DNA of 64,000 nt from Siphonodentalium dalli (Eukaryota > Mollusca > Scaphopoda > Gadilida > Siphonodentaliidae): NCBI GenBank assembly GCA_032622095.1, contig CP136061.1, forward strand, positions 11,675,287-11,739,286. The letters run 5' to 3'. The notes under the pieces are model-generated. The model saw nothing but the letters and a program-made list of their open reading frames with translations, was not told where the DNA came from and searched no databases. The position numbers and the translations under genes are program-made. Shown here one piece after another: positions 1-13,010 of this stretch; within the stretch, counting starts at the first letter, position 1, and each line of letters begins with the position of its first letter.

Positions 1-3000
1 ATGACCCACCAATATCATAGTTAAATCCGGATGACCCACCAATATCATAGTTGAAATACGGATGACCCACCAATATCATTGTTAAATCCGGATGGTCCAC
101 CTATATCATAGTTAAATCCGGATGACCCACCAACATCATATTTAAATAGGCAGAACTCACCAACATCATAGTTAAATCCGGATGACACACCAATATCATA
201 GTTAAATCCGGATAACCCACCAACATCATAGTTAAATCCGGATGACACACCAATATCATAGTTAAATCCGGACGACACACCAATATCATAGTTAAATCCG
301 GATGACACACCAATATCATAGTTAAATCCGGATGACCCACCAACATCATAGTTAAATCCGGATAACCCACCAACATCATAGTTAAATCCGGACGACCGAC
401 CAATATCATAGTTAAATCCGGATGACCCACCAATATCATAGTTAAATCCGGATGACCCACCAATATCATAGTTAAATCCGGTTTACCCACCAATATCATA
501 GTTAAATCCGGATGACCAACCAATACCACAGTTAAATCTGGATGACACACCAATATCATAGTTAAATCCGGACGACCCACCAATATCATAGTTAAATCCG
601 GACGACCCACCAATATCATAATTAAATCCGGATTATCCACCAATATCATAGTTAAATCAGGATGACCCACCAATTTCATAGTTAAATCCGGATGACCCAC
701 CAATATTCTAGTTAAATCCGGATGACCCACCAATATCATAGTTAAATCCGGATGACCCACCAATATCATAGTTAAATCCGGATAACCCACCAATATCATA
801 GTTAAATCCGGATGACACAACAATATCATAGTTAAATCCGGATGACCAACCAATATCATAGTTAAATCCGGATGACCCACCAATATCATAGTTAAATCCG
901 GATGAGCCACCAATATCATAGATAAATCAGGATGGTCCACCTATATCATAGTTAAATCCGGATGACCCACCAACATCATATTTAAATAGGCAGAACTCAC
1001 CAACATCATAGTTAAATCCGGATGACACACCAATATCATAGTTAAATCTGGATGACCCACCAACATCATAGTTAAATCCGGATAACCCACCAACATCATA
1101 GTTAAATCCGGATGACACACCAATATCATAGTTAAATCCGGACGACACACCAATATCATAGTTAAATCCGGATGACCCACCAATATCATAGTTAAATCCG
1201 GATGACCCACCAACATCATAGTTAAATCCGGATGACCCACCAATATCATAATTAAATCCGGATGACCCACCAATATCATAATTAAATCCGGATGACCCAC
1301 AATATTATAGTTAAATCCGGATGACCCACCAATATCATAGTTAAATCCGGATGACACACCAATATCATAGTTAAATCCGGATGACACACCAATATCATAT
1401 TTAAATCCGGATGATCCACCTATATCATAGATAAATCCGGTTAACCCACCAATATCATAGTTAAATCCCGATGACCCACCAATATCATAGTTAAATCAGG
1501 ATGACCCACCAATATCACAGTTAAATCATGATGACCCACCAATATCATAGTTAAATCCCGATGACCCACCAATATCATAGTTAAATCCGGATGACCCACC
1601 AATATCATAGTTGAAATACGGATGACCCACCAATATCATAGTTAAATCCGGATGGTCCACCTATATCATAGTTAAATCCGGATGACCCACCAACATCATA
1701 TTTAAATAGGCAGAACTCACCAACATCATAGTTAAATCCGGATGACACACCAATATCATAGTTAAATCCGGATAAGCCACCAACATCATAGTTAAATCCG
1801 GATGACACACCAATATCATAGTTAAATCCGGACGACACACCAATATCATAGTTAAATCCGGATGACACACCAATATCATAGTTAAATCCGGATGACCCAC
1901 CAACATCATAGTTAAATCCGGATGACACACCAATATCATAGTTAAATCCGGATGACCCACCAACATCATAGTTAAATCCGGATAACCTACCAACATCATA
2001 GTTAAATCCGGATGACCGACCAATATCATAGTTAAATCCGGATGACCCACCAAAATCATAGTTAAATCCGGATGACCCACCAATATCATAGTTAAATCCG
2101 GTTGACCCACCAATATCATAGTTAAATCCGGATGACCAACCAATACCACAGTTAAATCTGGATGACACACCAATATCATAGTTAAATCCGGACGACCCAC
2201 CAATATCATAGTTAAATCCGGACGACCCACCAATATCATAATTAAATCCGGATTACCCACCAATATCATAGTTAAATCAGGATGACCCACCAATTTCATA
2301 GTTAAATCCGGATGACCCACCAATATTCTAGTTAAATCCGGATGACCCACCAATATCATAGTTAAATCCGGATGACCCACCAATATCATAGTTAAATCCG
2401 GATAACCCACCAATATCATAGTTAAATCCGGATGACACGCCCATATTATAGTTAAATCCGGATGCCACCAATATCATAGTTAAACCCGGATGACACACCA
2501 ATATCATAGTTAAATCCGGATGACACACCAATATCATAGTTAAATCCGGAATACCCACCAATATCATAGTTAAATCCGGATGGCACACGAATATCATAGT
2601 TAAATCCGGATGACACACCAATATCATAGTTAAATCCGGATGCCACCAATATCATAGTTAAACCCGGATGACACACCAATATCATAGTTAAACCCGGATA
2701 ACACACCAATATCATAGTTAAACCCGGATGATCCACCTATATCATAGTTAAATCAGGATGACCCACCAATATCATAGTTAAACCCGGATGACACGCCAAT
2801 ATCATAGTTAAATCCGGATGTCCCACCAACATCATAGTTAAATTCGGATGACCCACCAATATCATAGTTAAATCCGGATGACACACCAACATCATAGTTA
2901 AATCCGATTGACCCACCAACATCATAGTTAATCCCGGATGACCCACCAATACCATAGTTAAACTAAGATGATCCACCTATGTCATAGTTAAATCAGGATG

Positions 3001-3515
3001 TCCCACCAATATCATAGTTAAACCCGGATGACCCACCAACACCATAGTTAAATCCGGATGACACACCAATATCATAGTTAAATCCGGATGATACACCAAT
3101 ATCATAGTTAAATCCGGATGCCACCAATATCATAGTTAAATCCGGATTACACACCAATATCATAGTTAAACCCGGATGACCCACCAACACCATAGTTAAA
3201 TCCGGATGGCACCACCAATATCATGGTTAAATCCAGATGACCCACCAATATCATAGTTTAATCCGGATGACCCACCAATATCATAGTTAAATCCGGATGA
3301 CTCACCAACATCATAGTTAAATCCAGATGACCCACCAATATCATAGTTAAATCCGGATGACCCACCAACATCATAGTTAAATCCGGATGATCCACCAATA
3401 TCATAGTTAAATCCGGATGTCCCACCAATACCATAGGTAAATCAGCAGCACCCAACAACACCATAGCTAAATCATCAGGACCCACAAACATCATGGCTAA
3501 ATGAGCAAGACATAA
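1..3515. repeat. 30-bp tandem satellite array
   Basis: About 115 head-to-tail copies of a 30-bp unit with core gatgacccaccaatatcata. The period is very regular with scattered substitutions and few indels. Distinctive variant blocks recur: the aaataggcagaactcacc variant appears near 143, 983 and 1703, and the block starting near 52 recurs near 1611. That implies higher-order duplication of about 1,560 bp (52 units). Because 30 is divisible by 3, all frames stay open for long stretches, but the predicted peptides are only 10-residue echoes of the DNA repeat and I do not call them genes. The array runs off the left window edge. Confidence 0.95.
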
Positions 3516-3719
3516 CCACATATATTTGCGTCCATTCTATTTTTTCAACTGTTCTTTCAACTTCTAATTCGTGACTAGTGCAAACTATTGAACCGAATGC
3601 TCTTTGTTAATGATAAAACCGAGAACAAGCAATTCATGTCAAATCATATGGTGATTGACCACATACCATTACGGGTACAGCAAATGATGACGCAAATGAC
3701 ATACCTATTACACATATAT

Positions 3720-4500
3720 ACATACACGCGATCACCTATCCACATGGTTGTAAATCAGCAGAACCTGACAACAACATTGCTAAATCAGCAGGACCCGATA
3801 ACATTATTCCTAAATCAGCAGGACCAATCAATATAATACTAAATCAGAAAAACCAACCAACATCATAGCTAATTCAAGCGGACCCGAAAACACCATAGCA
3901 AAATAAGCAGGACTCGCCAAAATCATACACATAACGGTATGACCCACGTACATCATTGCTAAATCAGCAGTATCCACCATCATCATTGCCGACTCCGCCG
4001 CAGGACCAGACAACATTATATATACATCACCAGGACCCACGACATCATTGTTAAATAATCAGGACCCACCAACATCATAGGTAAATGAACAGGACCCACC
4101 AAAATCATAGGTAAATAGGCAGGACCCGACAACATTATCACTAAATTCAGCAGGACCCATCAATATCATAGTAAATCAGCAAAACCAACCAACATCATAG
4201 CTCATTAACGAGGACCCGAAACATCATAGCTAAATAAGCAGGACTCACCAACATCATAGCTAAATAAGCAGGACTCACCAACACCGTAGCTAAATAAGCA
4301 GGACCCACCAACATCATAGATAAATAAGCAGGACCCACCAACATCATAGATAAATAAGCAGGACCAACCAACATCATAGGTAAATAAGCAGGACTCGCCA
4401 ACATCAGTTAAATAAGCAGGACTCACCAACATAGCTAAATAGACAGAGCCCCCCCCCCCCCCCACCAACAGCATGTCTTATTCAGCAGGATACACTGGAA
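3720..4500. repeat. Diverged 30-bp satellite flank
   Basis: Degenerate continuation of the left array, with the same 30-bp period but a shifted consensus (aaatcagcaggacccaccaa). It is more homogeneous around 4,215-4,440, where the variant reads aaataagcaggactcaccaa. A C-run lies near 4,449-4,463. The 200 bases before it (3,516-3,719) are non-repetitive and I see nothing recognisable in them. Confidence 0.85.
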
Positions 4501-4505
4501 TCATT

Positions 4506-4878
4506 GTTGACTAATAATATTGCTGGAACTCCGTGGTCCAGTGGTTAGTGTGTCGGACTTGTATTCGCTGTAAACACATTGATATGGGTTCGCAGCGCGT
4601 CGCCGGTCATTGAGTCTCCACATAGCTGTGGCTTGGCCGCTTTGAGCGACGTGCAATTGTCGGATTGCTCGCTGTTTTAAAACCCGCGTCCAGTTGTGAC
4701 CCTTGAACAAGGTCACTCGTACTGTCGGCTTCGCATAACGCATGTGCTAAATGAGTACCAGTAAGCTTATCATACTGATGAGTATCAGAGCCTGTAATGG
4801 ATGCAGCCGGTTCATTGGTTGGCTTCTACAAATGACTGGGGTAATACCAAGCGTGTTAGATCAAGTACTCTGCATGTA
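4506..4878 (+). mobile_element. tRNA-derived SINE-like insertion
   Basis: A non-satellite block interrupts the 30-bp array, and satellite remnants resume on its right side. Its head has a pol III A-box-like segment (gtggtccagtggttagtg, 4533-4550) and a B-box-like segment (gggttcgcagcgcg, 4585-4598) spaced as in a tRNA. An unrelated body of about 270 bp follows. This is the architecture of a tRNA-derived SINE. I find no clear target-site duplication or poly(A) tail, and the B box deviates from GGTTCGANNCC, so it is probably an old copy. Confidence 0.5.
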
Positions 4879-5036
4879 CTCTGACATATGTAAATCAGCA
4901 GGGCCAATAACATCGTAGGTAAACCAGAAGGACCCACCGTCATCATATGTACATTAAATCAGTAGGACCCAACAGCATCATAGCTAAACCAGTAGAACCC
5001 ACTAACATCATACATGTAGCTAAATACCAAAGTTTA
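4879..5036. repeat. Remnant 30-bp satellite copies
   Basis: Five or so degenerate copies of the 30-bp satellite (for example gtaaatcagcagggccaata) on the far side of the SINE-like block. They show the array was continuous before that insertion. Confidence 0.7.
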
Positions 5037-5040
5037 ATCC

Positions 5041-5350
5041 AACTCGATGGTAAACATTTGAAACATTTAAACATATTCTGAAATTCATATTCAGACACAA
5101 ATATTTGAAGTTACTAAACGGTTCGATATTTGTTGATTTATCACTGTAACAGTTTTGTTTACATAGCATTGGTTTCAACACGCGGAATTTTGTGAGAGCT
5201 ATAAATAATGAATAATGAACAACGTTATCTATTTCTCAATATTATTCTTAGTGGTGATGTTTTCACCGAAGTTTATATATATTTTTTAATATAACGGGAG
5301 CTTCCTGACTTTTTGCGAAAACAACGTGCCAATGCATTCACTTATATATG
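5041..5350 (+). repeat. Dispersed repeat family A, copy 1
   Basis: Member of a dispersed family recognised by the core cactgtaacagttttgttta followed by catagcattggtttcaaca. Related copies occur at about 17,215-17,600 (internally duplicated) and 28,735-29,037, and again in the two further tandem copies of that unit. No coding potential is seen. Its class is unknown. Confidence 0.7.
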
Positions 5351-5379
5351 TGAGTCGACCATAGACCTAACAGATTTTT

Positions 5380-5670
5380 TATAATTGTTAAATAATGTAA
5401 GAAAAAATGATAGAAATTTGTTAATGAATGTAAGAAATAATGATACAAAAATGATAAAAATTGTTAAAGAATGTAAGAAAAAATGGTAAAAAAGTTAAAG
5501 AATGTAAAAAAAAATGATAACAAAAAAATGATAAAATTATTAAAGAATATAAGAAAAAAAATGATAAAAATTGTTATAAAATGTTAGAAAAAATTTATAA
5601 AAAAATGATAAAAATTGAGAATGATAAAATTCGCTAAAGAATGTGAGAAAAATATATAAAAAATTATATT
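5380..5670. repeat. A/T-rich degenerate tandem repeat
   Basis: Degenerate repeats of a unit near 30 bp, with aaagaatgtaagaaaaaatg as a recurrent segment. Very AT-rich low-complexity DNA with no gene. Confidence 0.7.
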
Positions 5671-5679
5671 TTTAGCCGG

Positions 5680-5815
5680 TATACTCTTATATATCCGAAG
5701 CATTGGCGCAGGGTCTTTAATGTTGTCCCAGCGAAGCTCCGGTCATGAAATGGTTAACACACCATTTATGATTGCCTTGGGTCTCTTCAAATACCTAGTT
5801 CGACGTTACTCCTGA
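5680..5815 (+). repeat. Dispersed family with tctttaatg...ccagcg end
   Basis: Contains ggtctttaatgttgtcccag cgaagctc followed by a catgaaatggttaa segment. Similar blocks occur at 20,160-20,205 and 28,690-28,740 (and in the tandem copies of the latter), always near family A copies. They are probably parts of one larger old element. Confidence 0.6.
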
Positions 5816-5822
5816 TAATTTG

Positions 5823-5916
5823 CCATAATGTCATCCATTACCAGTACACAATTGCAACACGATATCTCGATCGACTAATGAGGCCAATAAGCATCATCAT
5901 TCCACTGAATTACAAC
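5823..5916 (-). repeat. Inverted copy of the satellite-interrupting segment
   Basis: Near-exact reverse complement of the block that twice interrupts the 54-bp array downstream (7,646-7,785 and 8,600-8,739). The shared core includes cacgatatctcgatcgacta. It lies about 350 bp left of the array, in opposite orientation. Confidence 0.85.
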
Positions 5917-6084
5917 GCCGATGACGAACTATTCTTCATGTGATTTGGATCGGAATATAAACGAGTGACGTCAGATGAGCCTGAAGAATATCCTCCTGCA
6001 TAATTGATAACGCTGCCGTTTAGGTACTGTCCACAGACGCTCAAGTCATAAACTCATTGTCGGTATAATTACCATGTTGTTTTC

Positions 6085-6240
6085 ATCGTTCGTAGAGCGC
6101 AAAATACTTGTGTATTTTGCAATAATCAATGGCTCAAATTCATTCTTTTGTTTCATATATTCTGTTGAATATAAAAGATGATGGTTCCATAAATGGCCAG
6201 ATTTGGTGTACAGTATCCCCTTTTAGGCTGGACTATATAC
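6085..6240 (+). repeat. Dispersed repeat family B, copy 1
   Basis: Shares about 140 bp with 38,665-38,795, including catatattctgttga and ataaatggcc segments. It directly abuts the 54-bp array. The right ends of the 3.69-kb tandem units contain a related sequence in the opposite direction. Confidence 0.65.
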
Positions 6241-7645
6241 ATCTACCGACAAACTGGAAGCATTATATTTATGTCAGATTTATGGAGGCTCTGTTTCAGT
6301 ATGCATTATGTATGAGTGTTCATTACTTCAGATTTATGGAGGCTCTGCTTCAGTATGCGTTATGTATGAGTGTTCATTACTTCAGATTTATGGAGGCTCT
6401 GTTTCAGTATACATTATGTATGAGTGTTCATTACTTCAGATTTATGGAGGGTCTGTTTCAGTATGCATTATGTATGAGTGTTTATTACTTCAGATTTATG
6501 GAGGCTATGTTTCAGTATGCATTATGTATGAGTGTTTATTACTTCAGATTTCTGGAGGCTATGTTTCAGTATGCATTATGTATGAGTGTTCATTGCTTCA
6601 GATTTATGGAGGCTCTGTTTCAGTATGCGTTATGTATGAGTGTTCATTACTTCCGATTTATGGAGGCTCTGTTTCAGTATACATTATGTATGAGTGTTCA
6701 TTACTTCAGATATATGGAGGCTCTGTGTCAGTATGAATTATGTATGAGTGTTCATTACTTCAGATTTATGGAGACTCTGTTTCAGTATGCATTATGTATG
6801 GGTGTTCATTACTTTAGATTTATGGAGGCTCTGTTTCAGTATACATTATGTATGAGAGTTCATTACTTCAGATTTATGGAGGCTCTGTTTCAGTATGCAT
6901 TATGTATGAGTGTTCATTACTTCAGATTTATAGAGGCTCTGTTTCAGTATGCGTTATGTATGAGTGTTCATTACTTCAGATTTATGGAGGCTCTGTTTCA
7001 GTGGCATTATGGGTGAGTGTTAATTACTTCAGAATTATGGAGGCTCTGTTTCAGTATGCTTTATGTATGAGTGTTCATCACTTCAGATGTATGTAGGCTC
7101 TAAGTATGCATTATGTATGAGTGTTCATTACTTCAGATTTATGGAGGCTCTGTTTCAGTATATATTATTATGAGTGTTCATTACTTCAGATTTATGGAGG
7201 CTCTGTTTCAGTATGCATTATGTATGAGTGTTAATTACTTCAGATTTATAGAGGCTCTGTTTCAGTATGCATTATGTATGAGTGTTCATTGCTTCAGATT
7301 TATGGAGGCTCTGTTTCAGTATGCGTTATGTATGAGTGTTCATTACTTCAGATTTATGGAGGCTCTGTGTCAGTATACATTATGTATGGGAGTTCATTAC
7401 TTCAGATGTATGGAGGCTCTGTAAGTATGCATTATGTATGAGTGTTCATTACTTCAGATTCATGGAGGCTCTGTTTCAGTATACATTATGTATGAGTGTT
7501 CATTACTTCAGATTTATGGAGGGTCTGTTTCAGTATGCATTATGTATGAGTGTTCATTACTTCAGATTTATGGTGGCTCTGTTTCAGTATGCATTATGTA
7601 TGAGTGTTCATTACTTCAGATTTATGGAGGCTCTGCTTCAGTATA

Positions 7646-7785
7646 CATCTGAACACCCATCTGAACATTACATCGGTGTTGTTGTTAAGTGCAATGAGGA
7701 TGCTTATTGCCCTTATTGGCCTCATTAGTCGATCGAGATATCGTGTTGCAATTGTGTACAGGTAATGAATGACATGATGGCATGA
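7646..7785 (+). repeat. Satellite-interrupting block, copy 1
   Basis: Non-satellite block embedded in the 54-bp array, containing attagtcgatcgagatatcg and gtaatgaatgacatgatggc. It is nearly identical to the block 954 bp downstream and inverted relative to 5,823-5,916. Confidence 0.85.
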
Positions 7786-8599
7786 TGTATGCATTATGTA
7801 TGAGTGTTCATTACTTCAGATTTATGGAGGCTCTGTTCCAGTATATATTATGTATGAGTGTTCATTACTTCAGATTTATGGAGGCTCTGTTTCAGTATGC
7901 ATTATGTATGAGTGTTCATTACTTCAGATTTATGGAGGCTCTGTTTCAGTATACATTATGTATGAGTGTTCATTACTTCAGATTTATTAAAGCTCTGTTT
8001 CAGTATACATTATGTATGAGAGTTCATTACTTCAGATTTATAGAGGCTCTGTTTCAGTATGCGTTATGTATGAGTGTTCATTACTTCAGATTTATAGAGG
8101 CTCTCTTTCAGTATGCGTTATGTATGAGTGTTCATTACTTCAGATTTATTGAGGCTCTGTTTCAGTATGCATTATGTATGAGTGTTCATTACTTCAGATT
8201 TATAGAGGCTCTGTTTCAGTATGCGTTATGAATGAGTGTTCATTACTTCAGATTTATGGAGGCTCTGTTTCAGTATGCATTATGTATGAGTGTTCATTAC
8301 TTCATATTTATGGAGGCTCTGTTTCAGTGTGCATTTTATGTGAGTGTTCATTACTTCAGATTTATGGTGGCTCTGTTTCAGTATGCTTTATGTATGAGTG
8401 TTCATCACTTCAGATGTATGGTGGCTCTGTAAGTATGCATTATGTATGAGTGTTCATTACTTCAGATTTATGGAGGCTCTGTTTCAGTATACATTATGTA
8501 TGAGTGTTCATTACTTCAGATTTATGGAGGGTCTGTTTCAGTATGCATTATGTATGAGTGTTCATTACTTCAGATTTATGGAGGCTCTGCTTCAGTATA

Positions 8600-8739
8600 C
8601 ATCTGGAGACCCATCTGAACATTACATCGGTGTTGTTGTTCAGTGCAATGAGGATGCTTATTGCCCTTATTGGCCTCATTAGTCGATCGAGATATCGTGT
8701 TGCAATTGTGTACAGGTAATGAATGACATGATGGCATGA
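8600..8739 (+). repeat. Satellite-interrupting block, copy 2
   Basis: Second copy of the block at 7,646-7,785, differing by only a few bases. It marks the 954-bp higher-order unit of the array. Confidence 0.85.
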
Positions 8740-9315
8740 TGTATGCATTATGTATGAGTGTTCATTACTTCAGATTTATGGAGGCTCTGTTCCAGTATAT
8801 ATTATGTATGAGTGTTCATTACTTCAGATTTATGGAGGCTCTGTTTCAGTATACATTATGTATGAGTGTTCATTACTTCAGATTTATTGAGGCTCTGTTT
8901 CAGTATACATTATGTATGAGTGTTCATTACTTAAGATTTATGGATGCTCTGTTTTAGTGTGCATTATCTATGAGTGTTCATTACTTCAGATCTATGGAGG
9001 GTCTGTTTCAGTATGCATTATGTATGAGTGTTCATTATTTCAGATTTATAGAGGATCTGTGTCAGTATGCATTATATATGAGTGTTCATTACTTCAGATT
9101 TATGGATGCTCTGTTTCGGTATACAATATGTATGAGTGTTCATTATTTCAGATTTATGGAGGATCTGTGTCAGTATACATTATGTATGACTGTTCATTAC
9201 TTCAGATTTATGGAGGCTCTGTTTCAGTATACATTATGTATGAGTGTTCATTACTTCAGATTTATGGAGGGTCTGTGTCAGTATACATTATGTATGAGTG
9301 TTCATTGCTTCAATG

Positions 9316-10149
9316 AGCTTGCTTCAGTGAGAGTGCATCAATTCTAATTTCTTACCGAAACTTTAAAGACATATTATGTAATTGTTCGGGTGCTTGAAAC
9401 TGAATAAGTCAGTAATCAAATGCTATGCTCCCTGGAGGAATGTAACATTATACTAACATCGCGAAAAATCTAAAGCAAATCTACCGTACCATTCCATAGT
9501 AAACATCAACTGAACTACGCTCAATTGTAAATATTTACTTCTCGATTCGGGACGCAACTATCGGCGATAAAGTGACGAAAACAATTTCGCTACCGAGAGT
9601 CGCTGCATTTAATTAATATATAAGAATGATGGTGTGATTTGGAAAAACATATTTGTAAAAAGTAATAATTTGAGCAAGATTATTCCCATTTCTATTTGAT
9701 CACCCCACCGGAGTGTTTCACATCACTTTAACGTGTACGTTCCAACTCTCTCCCCAATTTCTATAAACCGCCACCGGATCATGTCTCACAACTTTTTATC
9801 ATGATGACGAGGAAATAAGTACTTGTACAAAGTGGGCACCAGAACCATAAAACATCCCAATTTTTAAATATGTCTTACACAGCTACTTTCCTTTTCCGTC
9901 ACGATATACATACACCGATGTTTTGTTAATATCATGTGAAAAATTTATATAGATAACGACGGAATAACCAACCTTCTACTGTCCTGTATTCCTTTGTTGA
10001 CTAACAGATAGCCGTGGGTTTACAACTTCCGTTTGTCAGTTACGCCTCATACTGGTTTTTACCTTCCAGTCCGGGTGCCGGTGTGGCATTGTACACCCTG
10101 TTCTAAATTATTACATCCGACATTCACTTTGTCATAATTGGCATAAAAC
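9316..10149. other. Non-repetitive AT-rich spacer
   Basis: I see no gene, RNA, or internal repeat here. Short frames are at chance level. Confidence 0.5.
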
Positions 10150-10352
10150 ATGGGGAAAAAACAAAACAAAAGAATGACCATGTATCGACCGGGATGGCCA
10201 TGTATCGATCGGGATGGCTCTCCCTCCACTCTAATCAAGCTTGGATATCGACCCCGTTTTCATCCATTTTCGGGGTTCGAACCCACGTAGACTTCGTCTA
10301 TTCCAGACTGTGATGATCTGACCCACGATATAACCACATCGGCTACGTGGTC
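10150..10352 (-). mobile_element. tRNA-derived SINE-like element
   Basis: Reading the minus strand from 10,352, an A-box-like segment (tagccgatgtggtta) is followed about 50 bases later by a perfect B box, ggttcgaaccc (10,273-10,284 region). Together they form a tRNA-like pol III head. The body continues to about 10,150 and includes two 22-bp direct repeats (accgggatggccatgtatcg type), ending in an A/C-rich stretch. A SINE is the best reading. The spacing and lack of a clean cloverleaf argue against a functional tRNA. Confidence 0.55.
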
Positions 10353-10751
10353 ATCCTTAAAAAAGCACGTTCACCAATTAAAGTTGATCTGCGTATAAAT
10401 CTCAAAATTGGTTGAAATATGTACAAATACAAAACATATCTATATCGTTATATTGGAACAGCGCACAATGCACTTCCCCCGAAATCGTATAGATGTGAAC
10501 ATACGATCTACGGGGCCATCCATATATTGTGCTTATGCTATTTCTTTGTTCGTTTGTTTGGGCATATTGATTGTGACCAACATAATTATATACCTGGATG
10601 TTTTACATAACCCAGAATTTTGATACAGACTTGTGTGGTTGCAGAGGGGATAAGAGCACAAGTTACCAAACATAGTGAGGCTCCTCTCCCCTACAGTCAG
10701 CTGCTCACGAATTAAAAGTGATGATGTTGCAGGAATTAACTTAGTGACAGT
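10353..10751. other. Spacer with no recognised feature
   Basis: AT-rich, non-repetitive. A 71-codon plus-strand frame at 10,408-10,623 resembles nothing I recognise and has no supporting signals. Confidence 0.4.
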
Positions 10752-12856
10752 AGTTTGTAATATGTGGCGGTGTCCCGTGCGACCACGGTTGGATATACAT
10801 TGGGCACCACGTCTCCCAATCAAATCATGCAGTTTATTGCCGTGTATGTGGCGGCGTCCCATGCGATCATGGATGGATACATGTTGGGCGCTGTCTCCCA
10901 ATCGATTCATGCAGTTCATTGCAGTGTATGTGGCGGTGTCCCATGCGATCACGGGAGGATACACTTTGGGCACCACGTCTCCCAATCAAACATGCAGTTA
11001 ATTGCTGTGTATGTGGCGGTGTCCCATGCGATTATGGGTGGATAATTGTTGGGCGGCGTATCCCAATCAAACATGCAGTTTATTGCCGTGTATGTGGCGG
11101 TGTCCCATGCGATCACGGGTGTATACATGTTGGGCGGCGTCTCCCAATCAAAATATCCAGTGAATTGCTGTGTATATGGCTGTGTCCCATGCGATCACAG
11201 GTGGATACATGTTGAGCGGCGTCTCCCAATCAAACATGCAGTGAATTGCTGTGTATGTGGCGGTGTCCCATGCGATCACGGTGGATACATGTTGGGCGGC
11301 GTCTCCCAATCAAAACATGCAGTGAATTGCTGTGTATATGGCGGTGTCCCATGCGATCACAGGTGGATACATGTTGGGCGGCGTCTCCCAATCAAAACAT
11401 GCAGTGAATTGCTGTGTATATGGCTGTGTCCCATGCGATCGCAGGTGGATACATGTTGGGCGGCGTCTGCCAATCAAAACATGCAGTGAATTGCTGTGTA
11501 TGTGGTGGTGTCCCATGTGATCACGGGTGGATACATGTTGGGCGGCGTCTCCCAATCAAAACATGCAGTTTATTGCTGTGTATGTGGTGGTGTCCCATGT
11601 GATCACGGGTGGATACATGTTGGGCGGCGTCTCCCAATCAACACATGCAGTGAATTGCTGTGTATGTGGTGGTGTCCCATGTGATCACGGGTGGATACAT
11701 GTTGGGCGGCGTCTCCCAATCAAAACATGCAGTGAATTACTGTGTATGTGGCGGTGTCCCGTGCGATCACGGTTGGATACATGTTGGGCGGCGTCTCGCA
11801 ATCAAAATATGCAGTGAATTGCTGAGTATGTGGCGGTGTCCCATGCGATCACAGGTGGATACATGTTGGGCGGCGTCTCCCAATCAAAACATGCAGTTTA
11901 TTGCTGTGTATGTGGTGGTGTCCCATGTGATTACGGGTGGATACATGTTGGGCGGCGTCCCCCAATCAAAACATGCAATGACTTGCTGTGTATGTGGCGG
12001 TGTCCCATGCGATAACGGGTGTATACATGTTGGGCGGCGTCTCCCAGTCAAAACATGCAGTGAATTGCTGTGTACGTGGCGGTGTCCCATGCGATCACAG
12101 GTGGATACATGTTGGGCGGCTCTCCCAATCAAAACATGCAGTGAATTGCTGTGTATATGGCGGTGTCCCATGCGATCACAGGTGGATACATGTTGGGCGG
12201 CTCTCCCAATCAAAACATGCAGTTTATTGCCATGTATGTGGCGGTGTCCCATGCGATCACGGCTGGATACATGTTGGGCGGCGTTTCCTAATAAACCATG
12301 CAGTTTATTGCTGTCTGTGGCGGTGTCACGTGCGATCACGGTGGATACATGTTGGGCGGCGTCTCCCAATCAAAACATGCAGTGAATTGCTGGGTATGTG
12401 GCGGTGTCACGTGCGATCACAGTTGGATACATGTTGGGCGGCTCTCCCAATCAAAACATGCAGTGAATTGCTGTGTATGTGGCGGTGTCCCATGAGATCA
12501 CAGTTGGATACATGTTGGGCGGCGTCTCCCAATCAAAACATGCAGTGAATTGCTGGGTATGTGGCGGTGTCACGTGCGATCACAGTTGGATACATGTTGG
12601 GCGGCTCTCCCAATCAAAACATGCAGTGAATTGCTGTGTATGTGGCGGTGTCCCATGAGATCACAGTTGGATACATGTTGGGCGGCGTCTCCCAATCAAA
12701 ACATGCAGTGAATTGCTGGGTATGTGGCGGTGTCACGTGCGATCACAGTTGGATACATGTTGGGCGGCTCTCCCAATCAAAACATGCAGTGAATTGCTGT
12801 GTATGTGGTGGTGTCGCATGCGATCACGGTTGGATACATGTTGGGCGGCGTCTCCC
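10752..12856 (+). repeat. 82-bp minisatellite array
   Basis: About 26 copies of an 82-bp unit with cores tgtatgtggcggtgtcccat, gcgatcac and atgttgggcggcgtctccca. It is GC-richer than its surroundings. Between about 12,310 and 12,800 two variant units alternate to give a 163-bp higher-order period in three copies. The frames across it repeat with the DNA and are not called as genes. Confidence 0.95.
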
Positions 12857-13010
12857 GACATAATGTATTTGTTGTAAACCTCATAGAAATTTTGTACACG
12901 GATGTAGGGAAAACATGCGCCTGACCCACAATGCAACGATTACCATTGGTTTGTGCATCGTGTATGTAAGTTAATTGATCGATTATAATTATCAATTTAA
13001 GATACATTTA

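Larger units (their letters stand above)
6272..9315 (+). repeat. 54-bp tandem satellite array
   Basis: About 50 copies of a 54-bp unit with core gttcattacttcagatttat then ggaggctctgtttcagtatg. The unit length is a multiple of three and the consensus lacks stops in more than one frame, so long frames with 18-residue periodicity arise. One runs 6,129-7,016. I regard these as by-products of the repeat. Two 140-bp foreign blocks sit exactly 954 bp apart, showing a higher-order repeat. Variant units (for example ones lacking part of the Gtttcag segment near 7,100, 7,420 and 8,430) recur in step with it. Confidence 0.95.

Noticed and set aside
101-2419. Long repetitive proteins of 10-residue units (HPDLTMILVG type)
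   Set aside because: All frames open because the 30-bp unit is a multiple of three and lacks stops. No start context, splice or codon bias evidence, and multiple overlapping frames show the same thing.
1-3515. CRISPR-like array of regular 30-bp repeats
   Set aside because: Units are contiguous with no unique spacers, and the context is a eukaryotic genome.
4526-4602. Functional tRNA gene (also at 10,271-10,352 and 14,790-14,875)
   Set aside because: Box A/B-like segments are present but I could not form convincing acceptor and anticodon stems. SINE heads explain them better.
6129-7016. 295-codon repetitive frame over the 54-bp array
   Set aside because: Parallel open frames exist over the same DNA and the frame breaks at array variants. 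It is a by-product of a 54-bp unit without stops.
10752-12856. Cys-rich repeat proteins across the 82-bp array
   Set aside because: 82 is not a multiple of three, so any frame rotates through all three readings of the unit. Frames end randomly and occur on both strands.
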